Positions 1 to 11,202 of a stretch of DNA of 64,000 nt are shown here, piece after piece. This DNA is from Cryptomeria japonica (Eukaryota > Streptophyta > Pinopsida > Cupressales > Cupressaceae). The position numbers and the translations under genes are program-made. Position 1 is the stretch's first letter, and each line of letters opens with the position of its first letter. The stretch spans positions 474,728,573 through 474,792,572 of the forward strand of contig NC_081409.1 in NCBI RefSeq assembly GCF_030272615.1, given 5' to 3'. A model generated the notes under the pieces. That model ran no database searches. It was not told where the DNA came from and worked only from the letters and a program-made list of their open reading frames with translations.

Positions 1-210
1 TGACATATACAAGTGAGCTTGACCCGCCACGTGGAATGTGTGCGGCCATGGATTTTCACTTAGTGGCCCGATCAAATGACCATGTTTTAAAGTTTCATTA
101 AGCCCTTTGGAGCGCTATGTGGAGAAATCTCACGCATCCATCTTCATGCGAATCTCTCCAATCAACGGTCGATTCTAAAACTTGCAAGAGTCATTGGCAT
201 TTAAACCTAT
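1..210. other. Left edge, no gene seen
   Basis: No convincing reading frame. A perfect CCACGTGG palindrome (G-box core) lies at 27-34, which is compatible with a promoter-like origin, but nothing else supports that. The stretch ends at the first copy of a 16-bp duplication that flanks the next insert. Confidence 0.3.
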
Positions 211-226
211 GTGTAGGGTAGTTGTT

Positions 227-1728
227 TTTTATTAGGGGAAAAACAAGTTTTGAGGGGACCTGAAACCCCATACAACAGGTTTTGGAGGGACCCGAAACCC
301 AATAGATTTTATCGGGATCTAGAACCCAACAAAGCAGGCTGCCAAAAGAAATAAACAATGAAAAACCACAACCAAAATCCAACAAAGATGACTAAAACCA
401 ACAACAACCAGCATAGTCACGCCACACCCAACAAAGCTACAGCTCCAAACTATAGCACAAAAGAGTAATAATAGAGGGTATAACAAGCACCCTTAGCCAA
501 CTTTTAGGGTTTTGAAAGGTACCCCTAACCTTCAATAACAACACCAGATTACAACATATATTCATACAATTTGAATCTGGCCAGTAGGGGTTTTGAAAGG
601 CTCCCTCAACCTTCAAACTGAGTTTTAAAATAGAACCCAAAACCAGCAACCAGGGGTTTTGCCAGGCACCCTCAACCTTAAAAGATGGGCTCAGAACTCC
701 AAACACAAGATTTTCCCCAAACCAAAGACAACAGAAAGACATACTAGGCCCTTTAAAACTATTAGCAATCGACCAGCCTATAGGATTACCAGGAACCCAC
801 AACTAGAAAAAGGGGGAACAAAGACCCCAAAAACCAGAAGGAAGGAGGCCAAACCAAGAAACAACAAAAAGGAACCGGTCCAGGGGACACGTTGGGAATA
901 TAGAAAAAAGAACTTCCAGACCCGCCCAAGGAGACACCCATGAGAGAAGAAACAGGCATCCATAGCCAACAACAAGAGGAGCACCAAAAGTCGAAAATCC
1001 CCAACATTCCATCTCTCCACCTCAATAGGAAAGAGCTCCACCTCTACAGGATGAAGAATGAAGCAGAAAGATAACAACTAGCACTCTCCAGCAGCAAGCA
1101 GAAACTAGCCCTTTCCCCTCCACCAAATGTCCACCTCCATAGGAAATATGGTCACCTCTAACAGACAAGGAGGGGAAAAGAACAAGAGACAAGAAACCCC
1201 TCTCAAAGGTTCACACCAAAGACAACTTTCCACCTCAATAGGAGAGTAGCCCAACAAAGAAGAACCGAAAAAAGAAGCTCCTTCGAAGAACCAGAGCACC
1301 AAAGGCCAGAACAACAACAAATCCTCAGCACAGAGGAAAGGAGAGAACACAAAGAGCCTTTCCACAAGAGATCCGCCAGGGTCCCAGATCTACCCAAACA
1401 CCATCCCAAACACAGGCAGGAGAACACCACCTACCAAAGAAAGAGCAGAAAAAAGGCCATTGACAGAAACCATCGCACACCCTTGAAGACCAAAAACAGA
1501 GGCCACAAAAAACCCATGCCAAAGCGCCTCCATCGCTGCTGCAGCCTCCACTCCTTCCTCTGCACCAAACTCCTCCACCCACCAATCCAACAATCACGAC
1601 ATGGAAGGTGAAAGGAGGAGAGGGAGGAAATCATCCTCATCCACACCACCATCTTCCCCATCTTCTGCAACTCCTTCACAGGAAACCCCTCCCACTCTCG
1701 CTCCCGCTCTCCCGCTCTCCATTCCAAC
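227..1728 (-). mobile_element. LINE-like non-LTR insert, no ORF2
   Basis: The 1502-bp segment is flanked by identical 16-bp direct repeats, GTGTAGGGTAGTTGTT, at 211-226 and 1729-1744. Target duplications of that length are typical of LINE/SINE target-primed insertion. Read on the minus strand the insert ends in CCCCTAATAAAAAA directly before the duplication, a short A tail as expected for a LINE 3' end. No reverse transcriptase or endonuclease frame is present. Minus-strand frames of 60-147 codons exist, but they are low in complexity and not family-like. It could be an internally deleted LINE or a long LINE-dependent non-autonomous element. The transposition class is inferred; the duplications and tail are seen directly. 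Confidence 0.6.
270..690 (-). repeat. Degenerate short repeats in LINE-like insert
   Basis: Two families of imperfect repeats occur near the 3' end of the insert. Around 255-325 a unit of about 33 bp recurs three times; on the minus strand each copy carries GGGTTTC or GGGTTCT followed by GGTCCC or GATCCC. Around 500-690 the words GGGTTTTG and CCTCAACCTT recur three times, so one minus frame reads LKVEGAWQNP, LKVEGAFQNP and LKVRGTFQNP. Such repeats are common in LINE 3' UTRs and need not be protein coding. Confidence 0.5.
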
Positions 1729-1744
1729 GTGTAGGGTAGTTGTT

Positions 1745-2570
1745 GACCCATTGGTCGAGGTTCTCTTTTCTGTTCAATCGACGCCTATTTTTCAACCATA
1801 TTTTCATCCAACCACCTGATCCTTCAGCATTACTCCAAACATGACTCCTGCAACTAATATTTTGATGCCGCCCATTCCCATTCAATGCGGATTGTAGACT
1901 TTTGTGCCTACAGACACCATCCCAGTGCATTCAATTACAAAGATTTCCTCCTTTTGCATGGATTTTTCTTTTTCAAAGGTAGAGGACGCTCTAAGAGCAG
2001 AATTCAACATGCCATCAGATCTTCCTCCTCTCTGGTATTTTTGTAACCTAATCCTGGCTAAGGTTAGGGTTGCTTAGCTCTATCTTGATCTGAGTTATGC
2101 CTACGCTTTAAAGACAATTTTATAGCCCTACTTTAGGGTCCTTTTTTCATCTCTCTTACAAAATTTCATGTTTTCTGTAACTGTAAATGTTGCCTTGCCT
2201 TTGCATTAATAAAATTATCTTTCTTGCCTCTTTTCAGTTTAGATAATATGTGTAGTGTGTTCTACCTCTTTATTTGAATGCATCTCTTCTTGGTTCTTTA
2301 GTTTATTTGATTGTGTTGATCCCTCTGTGTACATTGACTCTGAATTACTTTAATTCTTCTCTTCATCCTACAAAATTCCAACCTTCACTTATTCTTAGGA
2401 AGCTGATTTAGATAGAAACGTGTGCATACCTGAGGTAGTTTTATTGACGTCTTGTGCAGTCATAGGCAGAGAGGATCAAACTTCCATCAATGTGCAAACC
2501 TTATTTACCCTCTTTCAAGCATCCCTTCTTTCTCCCTTTTCCCTCTCAAAGCCAGTAGAATAGATATTTC
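1745..2570. other. Unassigned flank, 0.8 kb
   Basis: No recognisable gene. The stretch holds a short open segment around 1840-2070 and T-rich sequence with AATAAA-like words near 2207-2215 (CATTAATAAAATT), which resembles a polyadenylation region or the 3' end of an old retroposon. I cannot decide between these. Confidence 0.3.
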
Positions 2571-2592
2571 AGTGTTGGGTTAGTCCAACACT
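2571..2592. repeat. Palindrome AGTGTTGG/CCAACACT
   Basis: A perfect 8-bp inverted repeat with a 6-bp spacer. TGTTGG...CCAACA is a common terminal motif of plant copia-type LTRs, so this may be an LTR edge. No partner LTR was found. Confidence 0.35.
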
Positions 2593-2989
2593 TGCACTTA
2601 GATTGGAAAGGAAGTCAACCTTCTCCGGAGACTCAACCTCACTTTTGAAAGTCCCACACTTGGGAGGTTGTTTCCATGTTGTACAAGGTTGTTCATCAAG
2701 CGGGTACACTTTTGTGACAACAACATGATCATCCTTTTACAATAGGTGTAAATGAAATCTTTGAAATGTTTAGGTGGATTGGATTTCAAACTTTGTACTC
2801 TCTGATAAAGGACTCAATGAAGCCCAAAGAGCCCATATCATTGCCTAAACATGCATTTTGATGAGATAAAAAAGTAGATGTAGGATTTTTGACTTTAGGA
2901 GGATCTTGAGTTTTAGAAGTATCTTTAGGAACATCTTCTCCAGTAGATATAATTGGAGTAGATGTCTGTGCATTAGAAGATAGTGATGA

Positions 2990-3420
2990 AATAAAATTCT
3001 TACAGGTAAGGTTAATTGAAGACTAATCGACTATTTTCATTTGATATAGGTGTATAGCATCATGAGCAACCTTGATTGTGACTACCTTATTGTTAGCAAC
3101 AATATTTATAGAATGATGTAGAGTAGAGGTGACCACTCTTAAACCATGAATCCTATTCTAACTAAGAGAATATTCTATGGTAAGGGCCTTAGCATGACAT
3201 ACACATGAGTGGATGTGGTAATGGGTCCTAGCCTTAAAGGTAAAATTGTAGTTCTTAAAGCTTGTAAACCAACATTATCAAATCCATTGATAAACATAGA
3301 AGATGCTACAAGAGAAGTTGGATCAACCTTGATTTCAGACAATAGATCGAGACTACAAATATTGAATGTCGAACCAATATCAATGAGAGTATGCCTAATG
3401 TTAATATTATTCATATAAAC
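2990..3420 (-). pseudogene. Decayed Ty3/gypsy aspartic protease
   Basis: The minus frame at 3175-3414 starts MNNINIRHTLIDIGSTFNIC. LIDIGS sits where gypsy retropepsins carry the catalytic D-[ST]-G-S, so the catalytic Ser/Thr is replaced by Ile. The residues that follow (LLSEI, FDNVGLQALRTTI, LPLRLGPI) fit the protease fold of plant Athila/Tat-type elements. In another frame further along the minus strand (about 3180-3000) the sequence keeps IHGLRVVTSTLHH, the conserved block after the protease flap in these elements. Stops and frame changes show it is dead. A short minus ORF at 3983-4210 may be the remains of its gag start. No LTRs could be delimited. Confidence 0.6.
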
Positions 3421-5754
3421 AACTATAATAAAAGGATTTGACTAATTTTGTACTTCTAGAGGCAGAAATTCATGTGCGTAGAATGCAATATTCAACATAT
3501 CCGCATGAATATGTTCTATTAGTGCATTTACATATGTCACCCTAGCTAAAGAAGGTAATAATCTCTTTTGCATAGGTTCACGTAGCATACCTTGATAAAT
3601 AGATGTAGTATGAAGAAAATACCAAGTGATATCTTAGCAGGAGTAATGTGGAGTTGCTTGATAAGATCATATTCACTTTAGTACTTAGTTATGGGTTTAG
3701 GTGCTTGAGGAGGATTGGGTTGAGAAGGGGTTGATCAACATTTTGTTTATTTGTTCAAGTATTGTAAGTATGGGCTATCATTCTTAAGAAGGAGCCTATA
3801 TTGTGTATATTTTGAGAAAAGGTCTTGTGGATGGTCTTCAAATTGAATTACATGAATAGATATTACTTTATTTGGAGAAGGACTAGTTAGAGTCACATAA
3901 ATGATTGGTCTCTTAGGCCTACTAGGGGTAGAAGAGACTATAATTACATTAAAAAACTTCTTGTCTTGTGATGAAGAACATTCTAATGAAGGAGTTTATG
4001 CAACAATTTTTTGACTAGAGAACGAAATGCCTCTAGGGAATCATCCATGACATCCTCTAACATGTCAAAATATTGCTTTAAAAATACAATATAAAAAACA
4101 TTAAAACTTTGAATAAAAATATTTGACATGCTCACATTGGTTGCACCAAAATGTAAAGGAGGGGATTCACTACTCTTAAGATGGCAAAGTTTTAAGGAGC
4201 AAGTAGCCATTGTTTACCTTAAATGATTAATTGAACGATTAAAGGATAGTGATAAAGACTTCTATGTTACAAGATTAAAATTATGCTAACATGAAAAGAG
4301 GAGATAAATTGAAATTGCTAAATTACAGTAATGTACAAAGAAATACAAAAATTTAATCTACAAAAGCGAAAAGCATAGAAGTTAGACAAGTCATCCTCGA
4401 GTGGACTAGATCTAGGGTAGATGACATTGCGAGCATTCTATCATCTGATAAAACAATTAGTAACTTCCTAGATAACGAAATCCTATTTGATGAGCCTTTT
4501 GATTTGCACACAAGGAGATGGAAAAAATAATAGACATAAAGTAAATAGATGTGTGATAGAACAAACCCCGCTGAGGAGGATAACCCCTATCATGATGAAT
4601 AAAAGATGCATAAATGATGTGTTGAAGACAATAAGCAAGAGAGCATTACCAACAACCTATGCCCCCTCTCTTAAGATGATTTGATAGACATGATGTTGTT
4701 GTAGACAAGAGCAATCTTGACTATTGTTAATGCTTGACATACAAGAGTATTTTGGTAGAGCTTCATTATGAGAGAGAAAGAGAGAGTGGAGAGGAAGAAT
4801 TGTGTAAGAGTTGTGAAAATGAGGGAGAAGAGGGTTTTGATTGGTCGAATGGGCAGGAGGAGCCATTACACATGTGTTTGGATGCTATGACACACATCAA
4901 GGCTAAACTGCATGGAATATTCTATTTTAAATCTCAAATATTACCAAGACGTTAGCATGTCGCATAGACATCTAAGCAACACATTGCCATCTGCCTAAAT
5001 TCTTTTGATTTTCAAACCAAAGACTATTTAATGCTTTGTCATTGACACCTATGAGTTTGGGATTGTGAAATTTTGATTATAGGTTTTGTCATAAATGCCA
5101 TAGATGTAATGCATTAGTGTGAAATTGACATCGGGTGCAATTTTTGACACTACACTTATATTAGATTGTAATTCATTGTAGATTAATTAATTTATTTCTC
5201 ATATTCATTAAATATAATTCTAGAAAAGAATATTATTTTACTGCTTTAAAAGAATGAGACAAATATAATTTGCTTTTTTTTTTGTTTTTTTGCGTTAAAC
5301 AATTACCTTCTTAAACAAGTAAACTTGTTTAAGAAGTGATCTTATGTAGAGGACTTAAAATCTATAACTATGTAGGGATAGATCGTATGATATTAAAATA
5401 AAATGTACAAAATAAATTGAAATCTTATAATAGAACATAAGAGTCCTTACCTTTTTAGATGTTAGATTTTAATTTGAAGAAAGAGATGAAAATTTCTTCA
5501 CTAGTTTAAAAAGATTTATAGTAATTAGAAAATATCTAAAAAAATTGAATATTTTTCCACTAACTTAAATTTCTCTTTTCAATAATCAATTACAACATAC
5601 CTTAAAAAAATTTGTGATAAATCTTCTCTTAAATTTTCAATAACCTAAAAAAATAAAAATTATAGACTAATTTCTCTAACTGAAAATTTATATATCTCTT
5701 GATTGAGATTTGTAAACTAATTTATCCAACTGAAAATTTGTAGGGAAATTTGTA
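3421..5754. other. Unassigned upstream flank
   Basis: No supported gene. The left part probably belongs to the same minus-strand gypsy relic, as a 75-codon frame at 3983-4210 lies where its gag should start. From about 5160 to 5750 the DNA is very AT-rich with homopolymer runs and no frames. Small ORFs near 4487-4955 show no family features. Confidence 0.35.
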
Positions 5755-5951
5755 GTGTCCCCTATAGAGTTGGTTATGGACTTTCTCTTAGGGCCATAAA
5801 ACAGTCTCAACACAGTAGGTGTCAGGCGGGTTATGTGTATCAACGCACAAGGTCTGTTCGCCGCCAAGTAATAGTGTTTTGGCTTTATCGTTGGTATTCA
5901 GGGAGGGCGGCCATTACTTATGAGTGGTAGAAAGGCAGGTTCAGAGTGAGA
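5755..5951 (+). promoter_or_regulatory. E1 gene 5' flank with two uORFs
   Basis: Base composition changes from AT-rich to mixed at about 5755, just before the coding exon. If the transcript starts in this stretch, two short upstream ORFs would be in the leader. One is 12 codons (5833-5871). The other is 9 codons (5920-5949), and its TGA ends two bases before the main ATG. A CCATAAAAC box near 5795 is a weak TATA-like candidate. The transcription start itself cannot be read from the sequence. Confidence 0.35.
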
Positions 5952-7289
5952 ATGGTAAGAATGGAGGTCGAGCAAGCGGAGACAGCAAGGAGTTTGGACG
6001 AGGTGCGGTATTCCCGGGTGATCCACACGCTAGGCAGAGAGGGCGTGGAAGCCCTGCGGCGGAGCAGGATTTTGATAATTGGATGTGGAGGGGTTGGGGC
6101 GGAGATAGCCAAGAATGTTATCCTCTGTGGGGTGGCTTCCGTCGGATTGGTGGACGACGGGGCTGTGCGAACGGCAGACTTGGGTGCCACCTTCCTTCTT
6201 TCCCAGGGAGACGTGGGCCAAAACAGAGCCCTTTCTACTGTTAATGCTTTGAAGGATCTCAACCCGGACGCATCGGTTGAGGCGTTACCTTGTTCCGATA
6301 TCGAAGTTCATTTGAAAAAGTTCAGCGTGGTCGTTGCCACGGATGGGACAGTCCCCTTCCTGGTGAAGTTGAACCACCTTTGTAGGTCCTCTGGCATTGC
6401 ATTTGTGTACGCACGTGCCAGAGGGGTTTTTGCGTCCGTTTTTTGTGACTTTGGTGACCACTTCCTTGTTCGTGATGACACTGGTACTACCCCATTCAAT
6501 GTTGTCATTGAGAGCATAACTCAAGACTTTCCTGCAACTGTCACTGTTGTAGAAGAACAGAGGCATGGCCTCCAGGACAGGGATGCGGTTGTTTTCCATG
6601 GAATTAGAGGTATGGAAGAACTCAATCGCTCCTTGCCTGTGGCTGTCAATGTCACTGGATCTCACTCATTTACCATACTCGTCGATACTCGGCAGTTTGG
6701 GCGCTACACTTCAGGAGGCTATTTCCATAAGGTGAAAGCTAGTAAAACTGTTAAGTTCCTTCCACTGGAGGAAGCTCTTGTAGCGCCACAATTTTGTGCT
6801 TATGACCCTGCAAAGCAACAACACATTCTTGACTTACATGTTGCATTTCAAGCTGTTGAAACGTTTGAGAGAATCAAGTGTCCCGACTCTCATTTTGTCA
6901 ACCCAGTAGCTATAAAAGACGAGGAAATCGACGAGGTTCTATTGCTAGCACGGCAAGCCGCAGCGCTTATCTCTATGCCTATGACCAATGACTGCACACC
7001 AATTACCTCCGGTTTTGGAGATGAAAGATGGCATTCAACTAGTTCAAATTATAAAATTGAAACTGATGTAGATGACAAAGCTTATGGTGATATGGTAAAT
7101 GGACAAACCAAAGATAAGAAGACTCTTACTGGAGAACAGATTGCAGAAGCAAATAAAAATGCATGTCCGGTGAAGACACAAGCAGAAGTTAATGAAAACA
7201 TAGTTAAACTGGTAGCTTTAGAAGCACATGTGGAACTATGTCCCATTGTTTGTATTGCGGGAGGCATTGCTGCACAAGAGGTCATAAAG
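5952..7289 (+). CDS. Ubiquitin-activating enzyme E1-like, exon 1
   Basis: This exon encodes the first 446 residues of an E1 enzyme, which activates ubiquitin with ATP and passes it to E2 enzymes. YSRVIHTLGREGVEAL (residues 20-35) and the glycine loop GCGGVG with AEIAKN (44-55) mark the inactive adenylation domain. ADLGATFLLSQGDVGQNRA (about 76-94) follows the family pattern. CDFGDHF (about 166) leads into the first catalytic cysteine half-domain (about 178-268, with RGMEELN and GGYFHKVK). IAGGIAAQEVIK (436-446) is the last conserved helix before the splice site. About 60 extra residues (roughly 345-410, acidic and polar) precede that helix compared with animal and Arabidopsis E1. The start is secure: an in-frame TAG lies at 5928-5930, and ATG 5952 has A at -3 and G at +4. 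ATG 5961 is an alternative. The frame runs on past the donor to a stop at 7367. Conservation to typical UBA1 is moderate, so a UBA6-like paralogue is possible. Confidence 0.93.
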
Positions 7290-7367
7290 GTCGGTACAAG
7301 TGCTTTCAACTTCTTTGAAGATCCTTGTAAGAATGATTCCACTTCAATAAGAACTGTTGTTAGTTGA

Positions 7368-10149
7368 TATATTTACTCTTTTTCAATAGCAGGTCTTAAA
7401 GACATTTTGTTGTCCGTATTACAATGTTAAACTCAGACAAGATTATGGTGTTACACGCAAGAAACCACATAGATACAAAAATAAAAGAGGTGATGACCCA
7501 TGCATTGGTAACAAGTTCCATTTTGTTCGAACAATTTACTTAGGTTGTTGAAGTCATTCAGGCTCGCATCATATAAGGCACTGACTTTATTGATCAGCAA
7601 TCTTTTCTTAGTGTTTTAAGTAGCTTTTATCAGGGAAAACACGTGAACTTAGGATTGCTTCCGTTTCTTCAACTTCCATCCAATATAGGTCTATATACCC
7701 AGGTCTTGTAATCTGGGCTTTACTAAGATGCTTGTTTCCATTTTCAAATTTTTTGTGAAAATTATATCTGACGGGAGATCGAAATGATCCAAATCCGGAG
7801 ATGCCGAAGTCTTCCAAGATTATGAAAATGTGATAAAAGCCTGTCTTTTTCAAAACCTCGCACAACCACTTGAGCTTTCAACTCACCTAGCCAGTTTACT
7901 GTTGTAAGAGCTGCCATTTTGCTAAATGACAATTATTACAATCCATCCAAGAGAGAAAGGCATAGTTCATTTCAAGCCTCATGGCAATTATCTCTTGTTT
8001 GATTCTCACAAAAAATTCAAAACTATAGGACAACCCATAGTTTCAGCAATTTTGAAAATTGATATACCACTAGGTTAATAAAATATAAGATCACAAAATC
8101 AAATAATAGAATTATTTTCCTTTTTTTCAAGTATTTTAAATAGCATTTTTATTTCTGAAGTTAAAGATACCTGGGGTCCACATGCCCTCAACTCCACACC
8201 GAGTCGATGGCCGATAGAATAGAAATGCAAACAGCCAAGGGAGTTAGAAGCTCAGTTCAATTAAAAAAATATTTGATTCGTAAATGGGCTAAAGAGTAAT
8301 CTGATCCACACTGTCTGGAGCTTCAAACCAAAGAGATACACCTTATACTGTCATCCAAGCACAACGGCATAAAAGGAAATTATGACTGATTTACAATCTC
8401 TTAGTCACTCTTCCTTTTTCTATTCACATGCTTGAACTGAGATGCTTATTCAGGTCAAGAAAACCAGGTAGGTAGTTATGGGGGAGGAATCATGCACAGC
8501 CCCTCACCAAAGAAATCTTCCTCTTGTCCTTTGGAGTTCTCACAAACTAATCTCTCTTGCATTTTTATCCATGCACACAACAGGCAGGAAAAAATAAAAG
8601 AGGCAGAAATGGGCTGCCAGCTGATCTCATACTGATTTTGAAGGATACTGAAATCACCCAATCAAACCAAACTAGAAAAGAGTAAAGCACTTACTTTATA
8701 ATTTTACAGGTTCCGGAAGAGTTCATAGGCTAGAAAGAGCAAATAAGTTGCTGCCACTATGGAAGAAAACCAGGTTTCTAGATCAATAGACTAGCTTGAA
8801 AGTCAACATAAAATAAGCTTTATGTATAGTTGATCCTCAATCATAGTCATTGTCAATTTACATTCAAAGCCCATCCTGGAGTAGATGTAGTATTTGATTA
8901 TTCCCTTGATCTTTCTGAGTCAGTTGCAAGGGCAGGAGCTGCAGTCAGGGTCACTCTCCAAGCTAATATCTTTGCATCCAATGTTAAATTTGAGCTTTTG
9001 TCTATTTCATCTCACCTCTGGTTTTCCCATGGTTGACACTCTTATTGTTGTCATGCTCCACTACATTTTTGATAGTTTTAAAAGAACTATCTGAGATGGC
9101 TACCAATGCATTAAGTATCAGCAATGTCATTAATGTTCTGCCTACTCGATCCGCTTATGGTCCTGCATGATGTGAGTAACCACGACATCCATCTTTATCA
9201 ATCTCAATCCCCTACATGCATTGTGAAAGATTTTGCTATAATTGGCTTACATATCGGACCTGGAATGAAGAATAAACCTTTCTCTTTGCCTCTTTAGATC
9301 TGGAAAATCAGATATTTGCAATTGTGAGTTTTGGTTTCAAATCTGAGTTACAAATTCTTGCAAATCTGAGTCTCTGAAATTTGCCTTTTCTCTCTGCTAT
9401 GATCTGATTTTGAACTGCTGGAATCCACCTCTTCTCTTCTCTGATTGTTGACTCCTAGGTCTAATTCACTTTCTTCAGGTCTGAATTGTCTTCATTAACA
9501 AAGTTTGCCCTCTCTGCCTCTAAACACCCGCCTGAACCTGCTTTGTTATGCACAAATTCGCCTTCACCTTGCTAAGAATCACTTCCTCATTATTGCTGTA
9601 GGTCGCACCTTATCTTTTTTTTGTTCTTCTCTTTAACTTCATCCTGAATCTGACTCTGATTTTGGTCTGATCTGCACCTCTATTCGCTTTAGGTTTTCTT
9701 TACAAAACAAAAAAAAGATTTCATTTCCCTTGCTTTATAGGTGCCCAAAGGTGATTTGATCCTCTTGACAAGAGGTCGGCTAAGATCTTATCCTTTGTAT
9801 TTCACATTCTTGTACATGTTTTGTGAGGAATTTTCTTGTTTTTCACTTAGGTCGGCCTCCTTTTTCCATAGGCATTTGCATTTATTTTATTTCTTTTCCT
9901 TCAAGTCAGCCCTTAACCTACATTTTGGAGAGATTTTTAACACTTTAACTCAGGTTGGTCAGTTTCTTTGAAACTTTGCATATAAGAGTATAAATATAGG
10001 TTGGAATTCTCACTTTCCACCAAACCATTTCAACTTGCATTGCAATATTAATTCTCTTCTCTGCCATGTGAATCAGGTCTGCTTTAGGTGCAAATTAGGT
10101 CTGTCCCTTTAGGTCTTGCGAATTTCCTTATCCTCTCCAACTGACCTAT
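7368..10149. other. Intron sequence, no gene
   Basis: No protein family is recognisable. The 85-codon minus frame at 7608-7865 has no features I know. From about 9280 the strand becomes T-rich with recurring AGGTCTG and AGGTCGG words, leading into the motif array that follows. It may be a worn retroelement leader or LTR. Confidence 0.35.
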
Positions 10150-11195
10150 CACCTCAAACCATTTACATCCCTCCACAATTTCGTGGATTTTCATTGGGTG
10201 TGGATTTTGGAAGGTCGTGGGTTCCTTCCAGCCACGGACAAATTCATCACTTCATGCCAAGGTCATGGGTTTCTTACCATCGTGTATTTTCTCATATCAA
10301 GGAAAAATCTGGCATTTCATTGCAAAGTCGTGGATTTTGCCATATAAAGGACAAATTCAGCATATTACCTCAAGGTTGTGGATTTCTACTTGTCAAGGAT
10401 AAATTGGATTTCTACTTGCCAAGGATAAATTTGATCTTTCCACCTCTCATCATCTTGAGCACTAAGGACGTTAGGTCATGGATTTTAGCAAGTGGTGAAC
10501 GAATTGTTACACTTCACTTAAAGGTCGTGGATTCTTGCAAGCCAAGGACAAATGTTGCTCTCCATTATCAAGTTGTGGATTTAGTCAAGTGAAGGACAAA
10601 GTTGATAGCTCATCACAAGATCGTGGATTTCATCAAGGCATGGATTTGGTGAGGTCATAGATTCTTGCTTCTCATGGACAAATCCCTCATCTTCCCTCAT
10701 CTCCCCTCAAAGCCGTGGATTTTGGGAAGTGATGGATAAATCTTGCATTTGATCATGAAGTCATGGATAAAATCGTTCACTTCAGCTCTCACGTATCTTG
10801 ACCGTTAAAACACCTTGGTCGTGGATTTTGGAGGTTCATGGATAAAATTGATAGTGCAACTTCTACTCGACTTAGCTCTCAAGGCCTCCAAGTCATATAT
10901 TTCATCAAGTGAAGGATAAAAATGAAGGCAAAGTTGATTTTAGGCGAACTCCTCTTGTCTAAGCCCCTCTAAGCATTGAGTCACCAAAATCATACATTTT
11001 GAAAAATTGATCACCTCGACTTGAACATTGAGTCACTAAATCTGTGGATTTGTGAAGGTCATGGATAGATTGATGATTCCACCTCTCGCCTATCTTGAAC
11101 ATTGAGCCTTTCAAGTCGTTGTGTTGAGCAAGTTGTGGACAAATTTCTTCCCCTCACCTCAAGGTCATGGATTTCACCTAGTCATGGATTCGATG
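10150..11195. repeat. Degenerate GTCGTGGATTT motif array
   Basis: The core GTCGTGGATTT (variants GTCATGGATTT, GTTGTGGATTT) recurs roughly 16-18 times. It is usually followed 10-20 bases later by AAGGACAAAT or ATGGATAAAT, with irregular spacing of about 40-70 bp. Clear copies start near 10211, 10261, 10326, 10374, 10472, 10523, 10570, 10618, 10721, 10816 and 11163. A 158-codon frame (10116-10592) is a by-product of the repeat. The array ends directly against the LTR at 11203. Confidence 0.65.
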
Positions 11196-11202
11196 AGGTT
11201 GT

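Larger units (their letters stand above)
211..1744. repeat. 16-bp target site duplications
   Basis: Identical copies of GTGTAGGGTAGTTGTT lie at 211-226 and 1729-1744. The flanks outside and the sequence inside differ, so this is a duplicated target site rather than part of a longer repeat. Confidence 0.75.

Noticed and set aside
5918-6262. Frames on both strands overlapping exon 1
   Set aside because: They are shadows of the E1 coding exon, which alone shows family motifs.
10116-10592. 158-codon ORF
   Set aside because: It runs across the degenerate motif array, and the repeated peptides follow the DNA repeat.
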